Assembly: GCF_023091745.1 (NCBI RefSeq)
Contig: NC_068910.1
Span: 176,011,170-176,075,169 of the forward strand
Source of the DNA: Budorcas taxicolor
Lineage: Eukaryota > Chordata > Mammalia > Artiodactyla > Bovidae
Direction: 5' to 3'
DNA: 64,000 nt
In this document: positions 51,303-63,319 of the stretch, one piece after another
How positions within the stretch are numbered: the first letter of the stretch is position 1
Layout: every line of letters begins with the position of its first letter
The notes under the pieces: generated by a model
Seen by the model: the letters and a program-made list of their open reading frames with translations, nothing else
What the model was told of the DNA's origin: nothing
Databases searched by the model: none
Translations under genes and position numbers: made by a program

Positions 51303-52559
51303 GAGGGGAGATAAGATGAGCAGGTGGGAATTTTCCTTAAGATGTACTTCTGGCACTTTTTACTTCGTTGCAAACTGCCCATAGTCCCTGCTCCCTTCCT
51401 TCCCAGCTTCATTTCGCCAGACTCCTTTACTGTCCCACCGCGGACATTCTTGAGTATCTCAGCCCCGAACTGAGTATCGAGGGGTTTCCCTAGGTTTGGG
51501 ACCCTTTGAAACTTGAGGGAGAAAACAAAACAACAACAAAAAGAGTTCATCTCCAGTGCTCCTGACCCTTGCCTGCCGGGGAACCCCTCAAGGAGGTGTA
51601 AGCCCTGGGGTCCGGGCCCAGCGCTCGGACCCTCGCACCCAGTCGCTGGGTCCCCTGGCGGCGGCGCCAGCTCCAGTCCGCTCTCCGCGGCTCCAGTTCC
51701 TGATTTCCGCGGGAGCTGCGGGACTGGCAGGGAGGGGGCTCCGGAGTGTGTGTGAGGATTTGAATGAGAAAGCAGGTTGTGGCGGCGGCGACCCATTCTG
51801 TCCTGCCCGTCTCTGGGGATCTACAGGCTGGTGTGCAGACGTGTCCTTCTGGGGGGCTTTTCTGCTCCTCCACAGGGTTTTGGAGTTGGAGTCACAGGGA
51901 CCAATAACTCATCAAGCGGGGAGGACTCAGAGGAATCCATCTCTCGAGCACCCAAAGTTGAGCAGGTCAGTGCTTTGGGGGGAGTCGGGGTGGCGGACGA
52001 GAAAGAAGAGGACTGGTACTGCAGTCCAGGTGTGCAAGTGAGCAGGTGGCTCGAGTTCCCCTCTCTGCAGTTCCGGCCGGGACACGCTCTTTAGGACAGT
52101 GCGGTGTGGTGCGAGTGGGGATCCCTCAAACCCCCTGGCGGAGAACTGGACCACAACTGCTCTTGGGGTCCCGTAATTTAGAAGGATGGGTGTGTGAGCC
52201 CGCGCCAGGATTTAACTCTCAGGTTGTGGTGGTGAGTGGGGGTTTCTGCATGGTGAGGGGTAAAGCACCGCTCACTGCAGGGTGCTTCACCTCTAGGAGG
52301 GCCGCCTGTCTGACCCGCAGTCGTCGCAAAGAGCAGGTCCGCTTTTCCCAGCAAGGGGAGTGCGGTGTCCATTACATTTGGAGTCTCACGAGCTCTTCCT
52401 GCGCCCAGTGACCCCACTCGGGACCCTTTGAGAGAAGACCGGGTGCTCTCAATGCTGGGAGGATTTACTCCATTGCCCTTTCCTGGAATAAACCCGGGGC
52501 ACCCGAGCGGCGCGGGGCTGGGCGGTGGAGGCTAGTCCCGGACACACAGCCGCGCACTC

Positions 52560-52570
52560 TGCGCTTGCGC
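52560..52570. promoter_or_regulatory. NRF1-like site TGCGCTTGCGC
   Basis: Palindromic except for one base relative to TGCGCATGCGC. Lies in the densest CpG core and 4 bp from an X-box-like motif. Confidence 0.5.
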
Positions 52571-52573
52571 GGG

Positions 52574-52587
52574 GTTCCCATAGCGAC
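52574..52587. promoter_or_regulatory. RFX X-box-like site GTTCCCATAGCGAC
   Basis: Fits the degenerate X-box consensus RYYNYY-AT-RRNRAC at all 14 positions. RFX factors bind such sites at promoters, often of ciliary or neural genes. Confidence 0.45.
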
Positions 52588-52680
52588 GGCGCCGCGAGTC
52601 CGCAAAGCCACCCGGTGTGCCCCAAGCCCTGCTCCCTGTTGAGCGTCTGCGGCGCGCTCTCCCGCTCCCCCAGACTTTTT

Positions 52681-55600
52681 CTTTGTTATTTGTAACTCGG
52701 AATAAGTTTATGATCTCATTTTGACGTTAGGACTTCAGCATTAGAACAATAACCAGGTAAAAATTTAAAGACCCCCCCCCCCCCACGTCCTAGGGCAATA
52801 ACCGCTTTGATCATCGACGGAAGAAGAGATGAGAAATTGCTTATTGGGACGGTGTTTTGAGATTCCCCCCCCCCCCCACTTCTTTTAGCCCATGAAAATG
52901 GACCCGAATAAAATATTCTTACTAGTTAAGCAGTTAAAAAAAAAATCGGTCAGGTGTTCTTGCGCGTCACGGGGACAGACCTGTGCCGCTTTTCCGCAGG
53001 TGTAGAGGCGGGCGTGTACAAACTAGCAGCACCTATGTCCTCCTTTTGGCTTGTTTATGAGAACTAAAGGCGATCCGAAATGGACCAACGTAAAATGGCA
53101 ACGAAAAGAAACAAAGGCTTTCCCAGAAGAGATTGTTTTTCCAGTTGCTCAGGCGTTTTGATCACTTCTGGGGTTAATCATCTGCAGAAGAATGTTTCAA
53201 GAAACTTTGACACGAACCAGTCAGATCCCTCAAGCTTTCTGTTGAGAGTCACTTTTTCTTAAAATTGAGTCTTGACAACTCCATTGCCCGTTAAGAGTTT
53301 CACTTGTTTACGTATAGGTTAGCATTTGGCAAGGGTACACCTCTTAAGGGTTATGTAGAAGGAGCTGTAGCTTCTTGTAGTACACTCTTAAGTTACATCA
53401 GTATTTGGCAGCGTGATTGGTATACTTAGTTGCTATTAAATAAACATTGGTAAGAATTAACTGCTAATAAAAGTATGAAAATGGAATTACTCTTTCTGGG
53501 ATAAAGTGCGGCATAAAAAATACCGTAAGTGTAGTAATACATGAGCACTGTCTTGCTATATCCTATTTTTAAGTAATTTGCCTTCAAGAATAGCAAATGT
53601 TTATTAGTGGCAGTATTCAGACAATATCCTTCCACCATCACCAAATGAAGTCAACGGTAATATGACTTTTCAGATAATTAACAAATAACATGCTGTTAAA
53701 GTTCTCTTTCCCATCCCGTTCATTATGAATGCCGAGACATTATGCAATCCATCTGGCTCAAACGTTTAGAAGTGTCCAATTAAGTTTTTATCATTAAAAA
53801 TATAAAAACTCTTAATTTTCAGGTTCAGATACTTTGTGACCCTATTTGGTGGCTTGTAACTGCCTCCAATTCCCTAATTCTCAGTGACATGTGTTTCTGC
53901 TGGTTCCAGGAGGTAAACTGCAGTTTAGCAGATCATGGGATAATGAGACTGGGAGTGCTTGGGGGAAGGCTGGGGAGAGGCCATGGGATGAGACAAAGGG
54001 AGGGAAGGTTGATGGGCAGAGCCAGGATTTATAGCTGCACCAGATTATTCATAAAAGCTGTCACAGTCGTTGCTTCTGTTTGATACATTTCCCCACATCA
54101 TCAACATCAATTAAACTTATTTTTAGAATCAGTCTTCTAAATAATTATAAGGACAGTTACAGAAATAGAATATGATAAAGGTGGTTTATATTAGGGTGCT
54201 ATAATATACTGGGAAAACTCTTAAATCCTTCCTATTTAATTTATTCATTTAGTCAACAGTATTTATTGAAAACCAGTTATATATAAGATATACAACAAAG
54301 TGATATATAAGATATAGATAAGTAAACCTAGATTTCTGTTCTCAATGAACTAAGAATTGTGACTTCTGAAATAATTTTAATCCTGTTTCAGGTTTTCAGG
54401 GAAAAGATGCTATCTGTGGCACTCTTAAGGAGAGTGCTTAAATAAGTGCCAAGCAATCAGACATCTAGATTCAGAAACAAAGGCTTAAACTTTGATTAAA
54501 AATATCCTGAACCTTTTTTTTGAGCATTTTAGATGAGTCATATATACAGTAAGAAACATTATGTGCATCTATCTTTTTACATTTTTGTAATACAGTCTCA
54601 ACCATAAAACCTGCAGTCTTGGCAAGTGCAGCTCTTGAGTTTGGGAGGAAAAAAGAAACCCTGTAATTCTCAGGTTTCTTAGATGAAGATAAGGTGAGTG
54701 ATTCAGTAGTCCTTTGTTCTGGCTCTGTGTTTCATGACATAATAAACCTCCTGCAGCTCCCTTCTAAGAATAGTTCTGGTCTGCATGCTTGAAGGATCAT
54801 GACTATTATTTGTCTGAAAAAAAAAAGATATAAAATTATGGTAGAAGGTTAAAAGGAATACAGTAGGGCATGTGAACGTTTTAACTTTTGAACTGGAATA
54901 ATTTTTTTCTAGGCATTTTTCATGCATTTAGACTCCACTGAAATCCATTATAGTCATGACAAACCTCTGGCATAATAATTACCAAGGTTGACAAATGTTT
55001 CCTCTGGTCACTCTTGGGACACAGAAGATGAGGGAGACTGTAGCCTCCTTTTCTTCATCCTCATGAGTCTGCTCAACATTAGCAGCTCAGAGAAGCTTGC
55101 TGAAGAGCATCGCCATTTGGTTATTGCTCTTTGTTTCGGAAAATCAGACTCAGCTGTGAATTGTGGCCCAAGTGGTGCAGAACTCATTTCTTTGAACAAT
55201 GCCTCCTCGGCCTGGGAAGCATGTTCTCTCTCCTCACTAGTAGGGGCTTATTCCAGGCTGGCTTTGCTCACAAGGAAAATCATTTAGACACAGTTCAGTG
55301 GACACTCACATTTCTTTGATACCCGTGACCATTTTTGTTTAAGGAGAAATCCAGGACTGCTGTGGTAGGGTGTGCCGAATTAGAAGTGCATTTTAAGAAG
55401 CCATGAAGAAGTTTACACAGCTTTGTATTGTTATCCTCAGGGTCTCTGTCTTCTGTGCTTCAAAGTAAAAGAGGGCAGGATGGACACAGAAGGGACAGCT
55501 AAGAAAACTTTTGTAGCAAAGTTAAAGTCTCATCAAGTTCTGCATTTTTGATGCGTTAAACCAAATGCTTGTGCCTCATGATCTGTCATGTTACAGAGCA

Positions 55601-58600
55601 GAAAAATATGTCTACTGTTTTTATTATATGACTCAGGAAGCCAGAGCCCACGGTTGCCAAAGGATTTCTTAAAGTCCTACAGCTAATAAATGAAAAAACT
55701 GAGGTGAAAATGTTATGATTACTAATGATGCTGCTGTTTCTAGGAAATCTAGGGAGGGCAGATATGAAATCCTTTCTCTAGACTTTGGTGTTTGTAACCA
55801 TATAAACTGGTAGTTATAAAGTAGTCAAACATCAAGAGTGTTTTATGATTTAGTCTAATTTCACTGAGTGGAATTGACAGTGGGCACCTTCTGATTTAAA
55901 TATTTGGTTATAAGCAAATGTATGTCATGAGAATGTGTATGGTTCATGTGTATAAACAAGAAAGAGATCTTTTTAGTATGTATTTTGGCCTGAAGAATTC
56001 TGCCATGATGAACACAATGTAAGGGAGAGCAGCGTTTCTGGTTATTATCCAGTAAATGTCTTAAACAAGGAGTTCTAGAAGAAAAGGAGGAAATGAACAT
56101 TGATATAGTCCAATCATGTGCCTGTTCATTTACTTTAGTTCAACTTTAAAATTCATAAAGGGATTCAGAAATTATTATCCCTTACTACTTAATGAAACAG
56201 TGAGACTTGGAGATTAGTTTCTTGCCCCAAATCTAAGTGAGTATGAAAGTGTCTTGGAATTAGAACCCAGGTCTGTCTGCCTCCATGTTCTGTTATGTCA
56301 TGTTGTCATTCAGAAAAGCAAGGCTAAATTATGAAAAATACTGAGTTTTCATTCAAACTCAGCATGCCATCCAAAATACAGACATTTAGAAGTTTCTCTG
56401 ATAAGCTTTCTGGTGAGTGGAGACGCTGCATTCCCTGTATGGTGTTTAGGAGGTTATAAATCCAGGCCTGGTTCCAGAAAAACATTCAAGGCTTTGTTTA
56501 TAAACTGTGTTGGCTATTTGTTTAGAAGTGAGTGGTGTTTAGATTCTCTTGTGCAAATGCTCTTCCACATCAAAGTGGCCCACTTATCACTTTGAGATTG
56601 TTGTCAGATTATGCTGGGTCTAAGAGGACCCCTCATGATTTTAATGTGTGTTTTCTGGCATCCCAAGACTTAGATGTTGATTTTTATCTTGTGTAAGCTT
56701 TGCTCACTTATTTTTCTTGAAATAATGACTCACTGCTGGATGGAATCAGATGGCATGTTTCCGTAATGTTTTTAAATTGGAGACCTGAATCACCTCGGAC
56801 AGTTGCTGAAAATTTCTAAACTTTGACCAAAAGCTGGAGTTTTGATACTCCTGAAACTACTCTGGCCATGGTGTTGAGACTATACTCAGCTGGTTTCATA
56901 TTCACAGTGTTTTTGAGAGGTACCCAGGAAGAAACTGAGGCTCAGGGATGTCCACCTCAAACAGTTGGGAATTGAACCTTGACTTGCCAGCAGATGCCTG
57001 GTCTAGTGACCTAATTAGCACACCTCGCCTTAAACGCACCCCTTGCTCTCCTGGGCCTTCTTTTTCTCCCTGTATTTCTGGCTCCAGGGGAGAAGAAAAG
57101 GTTGAGGATTTCGGAAGCCTGGATGCCAGACTTCACTTTGGAATTCAGCCCAGTCTCGCTTCAGGCAATGCAAAGGACCCTGGGGTGTGTTCTGTGTTTC
57201 CCTCTGTTTCTCTGTGTCTTGCCCTCCTAGAGGCCTCTTTTCTCTGTGGCTCCATCTTCAGAATCTAGCAAGGGGCTTAAGAACCTGTCCAACCATTCCT
57301 GTGCCCATGCATTAGCTATTCTGTTACCACTGGAAGGCAGAAAGATCTAGTTTGGTGCTCTCGCTTGTGAGTTACTGATTAACTGATCTAAGGCAATCAT
57401 GGTTTCTCTTTCATCTGCCTTCGCTTCCTTGTTGCTAGCCCGCAAGAACCAAACATTTGAATTTAGCTTCCTACTTCCCTCTTCTTTCCCTCTTCAGTTT
57501 AACTAAAGGAGCCACTGGATCTTGAAACAGGTCTCTGTGGAGCACTAGTGGAACCTCTGGTGGGAACTTTGAAGACCTATTTGTTTTTTCCAGGGGTCAA
57601 AATCCTGGACCAGAAGTTAAGTGAGTGGATTTGCTGTTTGATTGCATGTAATTTAGTTCTCTAGACTTCCTATTTCTTTTTGCCAAACAACTCTTTCTTA
57701 ACTTTGAGTGATACGGGATTGAAAAGAATTTTTTAAAAAATGATTTCTTTATTAATAAAAGGAGTTAGGGTTATGAAAAGATCCTTTGATTTTTATTTCA
57801 ATTCAGACTGTTGGTTCCAGACAACCATTTGTGTAAAACAGAAAGAAAGGGAGGGATGGGAAAAGAAAGTTTTCTTCTATGCATATAGAATACCTCTGGA
57901 AGGGTACACTAGAAACTAATCATGTTGGTTGCTGGGAGACATACCAGAGGTAAACTCTTCACCGTATACCTTCTCATGCCCTTGGATTTTGAAACTTAAT
58001 GAGTAAAATTAAAGTAAAAAAAAACAAACTTGGGTTTCAGTATTAAGGAAACCAGTAACTATCTCCTGGGACCTAAGTGATAGAAGTAGGAAACTGGGAA
58101 GCGATATTAAAGAAAAGAAATTCTTTTTTTAGCTATCTTTTTAAGGCTCACCAGAGTTCACATTTAGTAATTTCTTTTGTATTTAGTGATTTTTAAAAGC
58201 AGTGTTTTCAACACTGGATTTAAATAACAGAGCTTGGGGAGTTGTTTGTTTGTTTGTTTTTTTTTAATTTTGATAGTTTTCTTCCCTCTCATAAAGCATC
58301 AGCTATTGGCTGCTCCCAGACTCAGTGGGCCAATGAGAATCTGTTCCTTTCCTGAGTCACTAAGCCTGTCTTCTGCTGGCAGTGTGTTTATGGAATGAAG
58401 CCCAGAAAGCCCTCTCCCCAACCCACTCAGCCCCCTGCCCTGTTTTTTTCCCCCATGGAGAAATCCCTGTAACGTGATTATTTTATTTTCCTAATCAGTG
58501 TCTAACTGCGAATGTTCGAGGAATCTTTTCTTCTCAGATTGAAAAGGGGGGAAAAAAAAGCTTATACAACTGTTTTATTCTGAACCACAGCTTTTCTTTT

Positions 58601-59180
58601 TGAAACAGGTTGTGAATTGGAAGTAGTTTTCTGTTTACTGGGTAAATCTTGAAAGTACAATCTTGGAAGAGAGAGAACACAAAACTGTGTACCAACTTCT
58701 TTTTCACTCGTCCAGAGAGAAGTGTGAAATGTATTATTTAGTGTCCAAGTTTCAATCAAAAGCAAAAAACTCAAGTCAGGGTCAGTTCTCAACTTTTTGA
58801 AAATTCCTCATTGAAAACTGAAGTTAATAAGGCATTCTTTCCTCACAGAATTCTTATTACTCTGTTACTTTTGTTAGAAAAGAATAACTGAATAGATCGT
58901 ACTTTCTCATGTTTAAATTTTTTAAACCTAAAAGGGCATTTAGTGAAAATTCTCTAACCTCTGTCCTTCAGCCATCCAGTTATTTCTTTAATAGACCAAT
59001 AGTTATTGGTTTCTTCTGTATTTTTTTAAAATATATAAGCAAATGCATATGGATGCTTTTTGCCTTCTTTCAAAAATCAAATGGTAATGCACCATCCATA
59101 AGAATCTGCTTTTTTTTTTTTTTTACTGTAATAATATATATTGTATGTCATTCCATATCAGCATATAGGGCTTCTTAATT
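52681..59180. other. Repeat-poor single-copy sequence with MIR scraps
   Basis: C-runs lie at about 52772-52786 and 52865-52879. MIR-like fragments on the minus strand are at about 56155-56300 and 56900-57030. No ruminant SINE or BovB was recognised. Open frames (for example 54988-55287 and 56948-57268) have no family signature. Confidence 0.5.
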
Positions 59181-59184
59181 TTTT

Positions 59185-59324
59185 TTCTTTTTACTTAATT
59201 TTAATTTTTTTTTGGCCACACCATATAACATGTGAGATCTTAGTTTCCCCAACCAGGGGTGGAACCCACACACCTGGTGTTGAGAGTGTGGAATCTTAAC
59301 CACTGGACTACCAGGGAAGTCCCC
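59185..59324 (-). mobile_element. CHR-type SINE, short
   Basis: Reverse SINE: T-rich tail with TTTGGCCACACCATATAAC, then CCCAACCAGGGGTGGAACCC and ACTACCAGGGAAGTCCCC. Confidence 0.85.
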
Positions 59325-59334
59325 TTTTTATTAA

Positions 59335-61620
59335 TAGCATACTTTAAAATAGCAGTTTTAGGGTCACAGCAAAATTGAAGGGAAGGTATAGACTTTCCCA
59401 TGTATTCCCTGCCCCCACCCAGAACATAGACTCCCCATTACCAACATCCCCTACCAGAGCTGTACATCTGTTATGATTGATGACACCCCACTCCAGTACT
59501 CTCTCCTGGGAAATCCCATGGACGGAGGAGCCTGGTAGGCTGCAGTCCATGGGGTCGATAAGAGTCGGATACGACTGAGTGACTTCACTTTCACTTTTCA
59601 CTTTCATGCATTGGAGAAGGAAATGGCAGCCCACTCCAGTGTTCTTGCCTGGAGAATCCCAGGGACGGGGGAGCCTGGTGGGCTGCCATCTATGGGGTCG
59701 CACAGAGTCGGACACGACTGAAGTGACTTAGCAGCAGCAATATGATTGATGAACCTACATTGAGACATCATAGTCATCTAGAGTACGTGGTTTACTTTAT
59801 AGTTCGCTCTTGGTGTTGTGCATTCTGTGGGTTTGGACAAATGTGTAATGACCTATATCCATCACTGTGATATCATACACTGTGTTTTCACTGCCCTAAA
59901 AGTTTCATGCTCTGCCTGTTCAGCTCTCTCACCCTTCAGCCCCTACCAGTCACTGACCTTTTCATTGTCTTGCTAGTTTTGCCTTTATCAGAATGTCCTA
60001 TAGTTGGTATCACAGTATGTAACCTTTTCAGATTGGCCTTTTTTCACTTAGTAATGTGAAAGGATTCCTCCAAGGCTTGATAGCTCATTTCTTTTTAGTG
60101 CCAAATAATATTCCATTGTCTGCATGTATCAGTTTATCCATCCATCTGTTGCAGAATATCTTGATGACAAGTTTTGGCAATTATGAATAAAGTTGCTCTA
60201 TGCACTCCTGTGCAGGTTTTTGTGTGGACATAAGCTGTCAACTCCTTTGAGAGCTGATAATACCAAAGAGCACAATTGCTAGATTGTATGTGAGAATATG
60301 TTTTGTAAGAAACTGCCGAACTGTCTTCCAGGGTGGCTGTACCATTTTTCATTCCCACCAGCAGTGAAGACAACCTTCTCTGTTGCTCCGCATGCTCGCC
60401 AACATTTGATGGATGTGTTAGCTGGATTTTGGCCATTCTCGTAGGGGTGTGGTGGTATCTCATTGTTTTAATTTGTATTTCCTGATGACATATGATGGAA
60501 AGAATATCTTTTCATATGCTTCTTTGCCATCTCTGTATCTTTGGTGAGTTGTCCAGGTTTCTGGTCCGTTTTTTAATTCCATTTGTTGGCGTGTGTGTTT
60601 TAAGCATTCTGTGTATATTTTGAATAAATCTTTTATTAAATGTCTTACAAATATTCTTTCCCAGTCTGTGGTTTGTCTTCTAATTCATTTGGGATTGTTT
60701 TAAATTTTAATGAAGTTCTGCTTATCAGTTCTTTGTTTGGTGTATCATCCCTTTGGTGTTGTATCTAAAAAATCACCACCATGCCCAAGGTCATATAGAT
60801 TTTTTCCCCCTATGTTATCTATCTAGTATTTGTGTTTTAAATTTAGGTTTGTGATTCATTTTGAGTTAAATTCTGTGAAGGGTATGGTTAAATTCATTTT
60901 TTTTTTTTTTTTGCATAGGGGTGTTCAGTTGTTACAGCACCATTTGTGGAAAACTGTTGTTCCAGCACCATTTGTTGAAAATTGTTTCATGGTATTGCCT
61001 TTGTTTGTTTGTAAAAGATCGTTGAGTTCCATTTATGTGGGTCTGTTTCTGGGCTATCTGTTCTGTTCCACTGATTTATTCATTTACTCTTCCTTCAATA
61101 CCACAGTCTTGATTACTGTAAATTTAGAGTAAGTCTTGAGTTGGATTGTTTTAGTCTTCCAACTTTGTTGACTGTTGTGTTGGCTATTCTGGATACTTTT
61201 TTAATGGCTACATATTTTCCAGTGTATGGATATATTAAATTTAACCAGATTAATGCACAACTTGATTGTTTCTGAACTTTTGAAAACAATGATGTAGTAA
61301 ATAACCCTGTACATACTCTGCATGCTCAAGTATGGCTATAGAATATATTTTTGGAAGTGGGATTGCTAAACCAAAGGCATTATACACATTTGTAACTTTG
61401 ATGAAAATGTCAAATCAACTTTGATGAAATTTGTACAGTTTTTATTCTTATCAGAAATGTATCACATGATGATTTTTTCACATGTTCACCAACACAGTTT
61501 GTCATCACACTTTTTGATTTTTGCTAATCTGATAGGTAAAAAATTACCGTCTTGGTATAGATAAAACTAGCTTTTCTCATATTCACTTATGGGTGACTTT
61601 GCAAATTTCCATTTTGAGTA
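59335..61620 (-). mobile_element. Old L1 (L1M-type) 3' region, antisense
   Basis: The left part (CAGCAAAATTGAAGGGAAGG, GAACCTACATTGAGACATCA, GTTTGGACAAATGTGTAATG) matches the reverse L1M 3' UTR order. It is followed by ORF2 C-terminal sequence (near 60100-60460) and further decayed segments (61200-61600). Heavily mutated and split by a Bov-A2 copy. Confidence 0.8.
59484..59740 (+). mobile_element. Bov-A2 SINE inside L1M, 12-bp TSD
   Basis: Two-unit Bov-A2 ending in TTAGCAGCAGCAA. TATGATTGATGA is at 59472-59483 and 59741-59752, and the L1M sequence reads on after it. Confidence 0.93.
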
Positions 61621-62700
61621 GCGTCTCAGAGTAGAAAGTGTCACTTCATTCTCTCTTTTATAGATGGAAAAAAATCAGTTTTGAAGAAGCAAATGAATAG
61701 GTTTCTGATCATTGTCTGATAGAGGATCAGATTCAGCACACTTACTTTTCTTAAATGATAAGCATTTAGTTGCTTTTCACACTTCCTTCCAAGCCTCAAT
61801 ATTTCACTCCTCTCCCCAGGTCTGGGAGAGTTGATATCTTCGACATCTAAGAGCATCTCCAGTCCTGGCAGGATGGTGTCAGCAATGGGCTCGGCTGTGG
61901 CACTGATTGTTACCACTCCCTGGTTTGGAAGCTAACTTGAATTCCTTATTGTCATTAGTGGCTGCATAGGTTCTTGTGTCCTAGCATTACTTAAGGAAAG
62001 AAGTAGTAGTGAGCGTTCAGACTTCAGTGGGTTTAGCTGCTGTTTGTTTGGACACTCGAGAGATCCCTGCTCTTCCCTGAACATGGATGAGATGCTTAGG
62101 AATAATGGAGAATTCTGAGGGTGGTGGGGAACCAAGCCCTGGCTGCAAGAATGTTGTGCCTCACTCTGGTTCCCATGATTTTAGTGTGAACATATTAGAT
62201 ATTCAAGGTGAGGAAACTGTGCAGGAGAATATAATAGGAGAAGACCCACAGGCCAGGGGCAACAAGGGGTTAGCTGCTGTGTCTAAAATCTTGTTTGTAC
62301 TAATTTAAGGAAAAAACACCACACTATAAATTTCACTTGAGGAATTTGTAATACTGTTTGATTTTATTTCCCTATTTTGTCTTGTTAATGCTTTCTATGA
62401 CACCTTTTTTCAGATGGCAAATTTGGACAAGCTATTTATTAGTTAGATTTAAAGAATCAAATACTTATAAACTTGACCAGGAAGTATGTTAGATGCATTT
62501 AACTTGGGCTAACTACATCAGCTTCAGGTTTTTTTCCTCAGAGCTTCTTAATAATTAAGAATTCAGCACATGAAAAACAAAGCTGTTTCCAAAATTTAAA
62601 ACATTTGGCGAGATTTTTTGATGTTCTTTTGAGCTTGAAAATTTTTATAATCAAATTAGGTTTACTATTCCATCTTGTTCTTTACTGCTTTGAGGACCTC
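61621..62700. other. Unassigned intergenic sequence
   Basis: No recognised repeat or supported gene. Short frames on both strands (61641-62308) lack signatures. Confidence 0.5.
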
Positions 62701-63286
62701 TCAGTTCAGTTCAGTTCAGTTCAGTCACTCAGTCATGTCCGACTCTGCGACCCCATGAATCGCAGCACACCAGGACTCCCTGTCCATCACCATCTCCCGG
62801 AGTTCACTCAGGTTCATGTCCATCGAGTCAGTGATGCCATCCAGCCATCTCATCCTCTGTCGTCCCCTTCTTCTCCTGCCCCCAATCCCTCCCAGCATCA
62901 GGGTCTTTTCCAATGAGTCAACTCTTCGCATGAGGTGGCCAAAGTACTGGAGTTTCAGCTTTAGCATCATTCCTTCCAAAGAAATCCCAGGGCTGATCTT
63001 CTTCAGACTGGACTGGTTGGATCTCCTTGCAGTCCAAGGGACTCTCAAGAGTCTTCTCCAATACCACACTTCAAAAGCATCAGTTCTTCAGCGCTCAGCC
63101 TTCTTCACAGTCCAATTCTCACATCCATACATGACCACAGGAAAAACCATAGCCTTGACTAGACGGACCTTAGTCGGCAAAGTAATGTCTCTGCTTTTGA
63201 ATATGCTATCTAGGTTGGTCATTACTTTTCTTCCAAGGAGTAAGCGTCTTTTAATTTCATGGCTGCAATCACCATCTGCAGTGATA
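62701..63286 (-). mobile_element. 5'-truncated BovB (3' end)
   Basis: Antisense BovB with a four-fold CAGTT repeat tail at the left and the SHEIKRRLLLGRKV block at its 5' limit. It stops abruptly at about 63286 and is followed by about 33 bp of other sequence, then by a + strand BovB. Confidence 0.92.
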
Positions 63287-63319
63287 ACCTTTCCTTTTAC
63301 AATTTCTGATGTCTTAAGG

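Larger units (their letters stand above)
51540..52680. promoter_or_regulatory. Second CpG island, candidate PLCH1-region promoter
   Basis: GC-rich, CpG-dense sequence in two cores, about 51550-51800 and 52490-52660. Overlapping open frames in several registers on both strands are typical of CpG islands and show no protein signature. In human, PLCH1 lies next to C3orf33 on the same strand, so this position fits an upstream PLCH1 promoter or untranslated first exon. No PLCH1 coding exon was recognised. It could also be an enhancer or an unannotated non-coding promoter. Confidence 0.6.

Noticed and set aside
51182..52417. Overlapping open frames of 70-200 codons in the second CpG island
   Set aside because: No family signature, low-complexity Gly/Pro/Arg composition, and several frames on both strands open at once.
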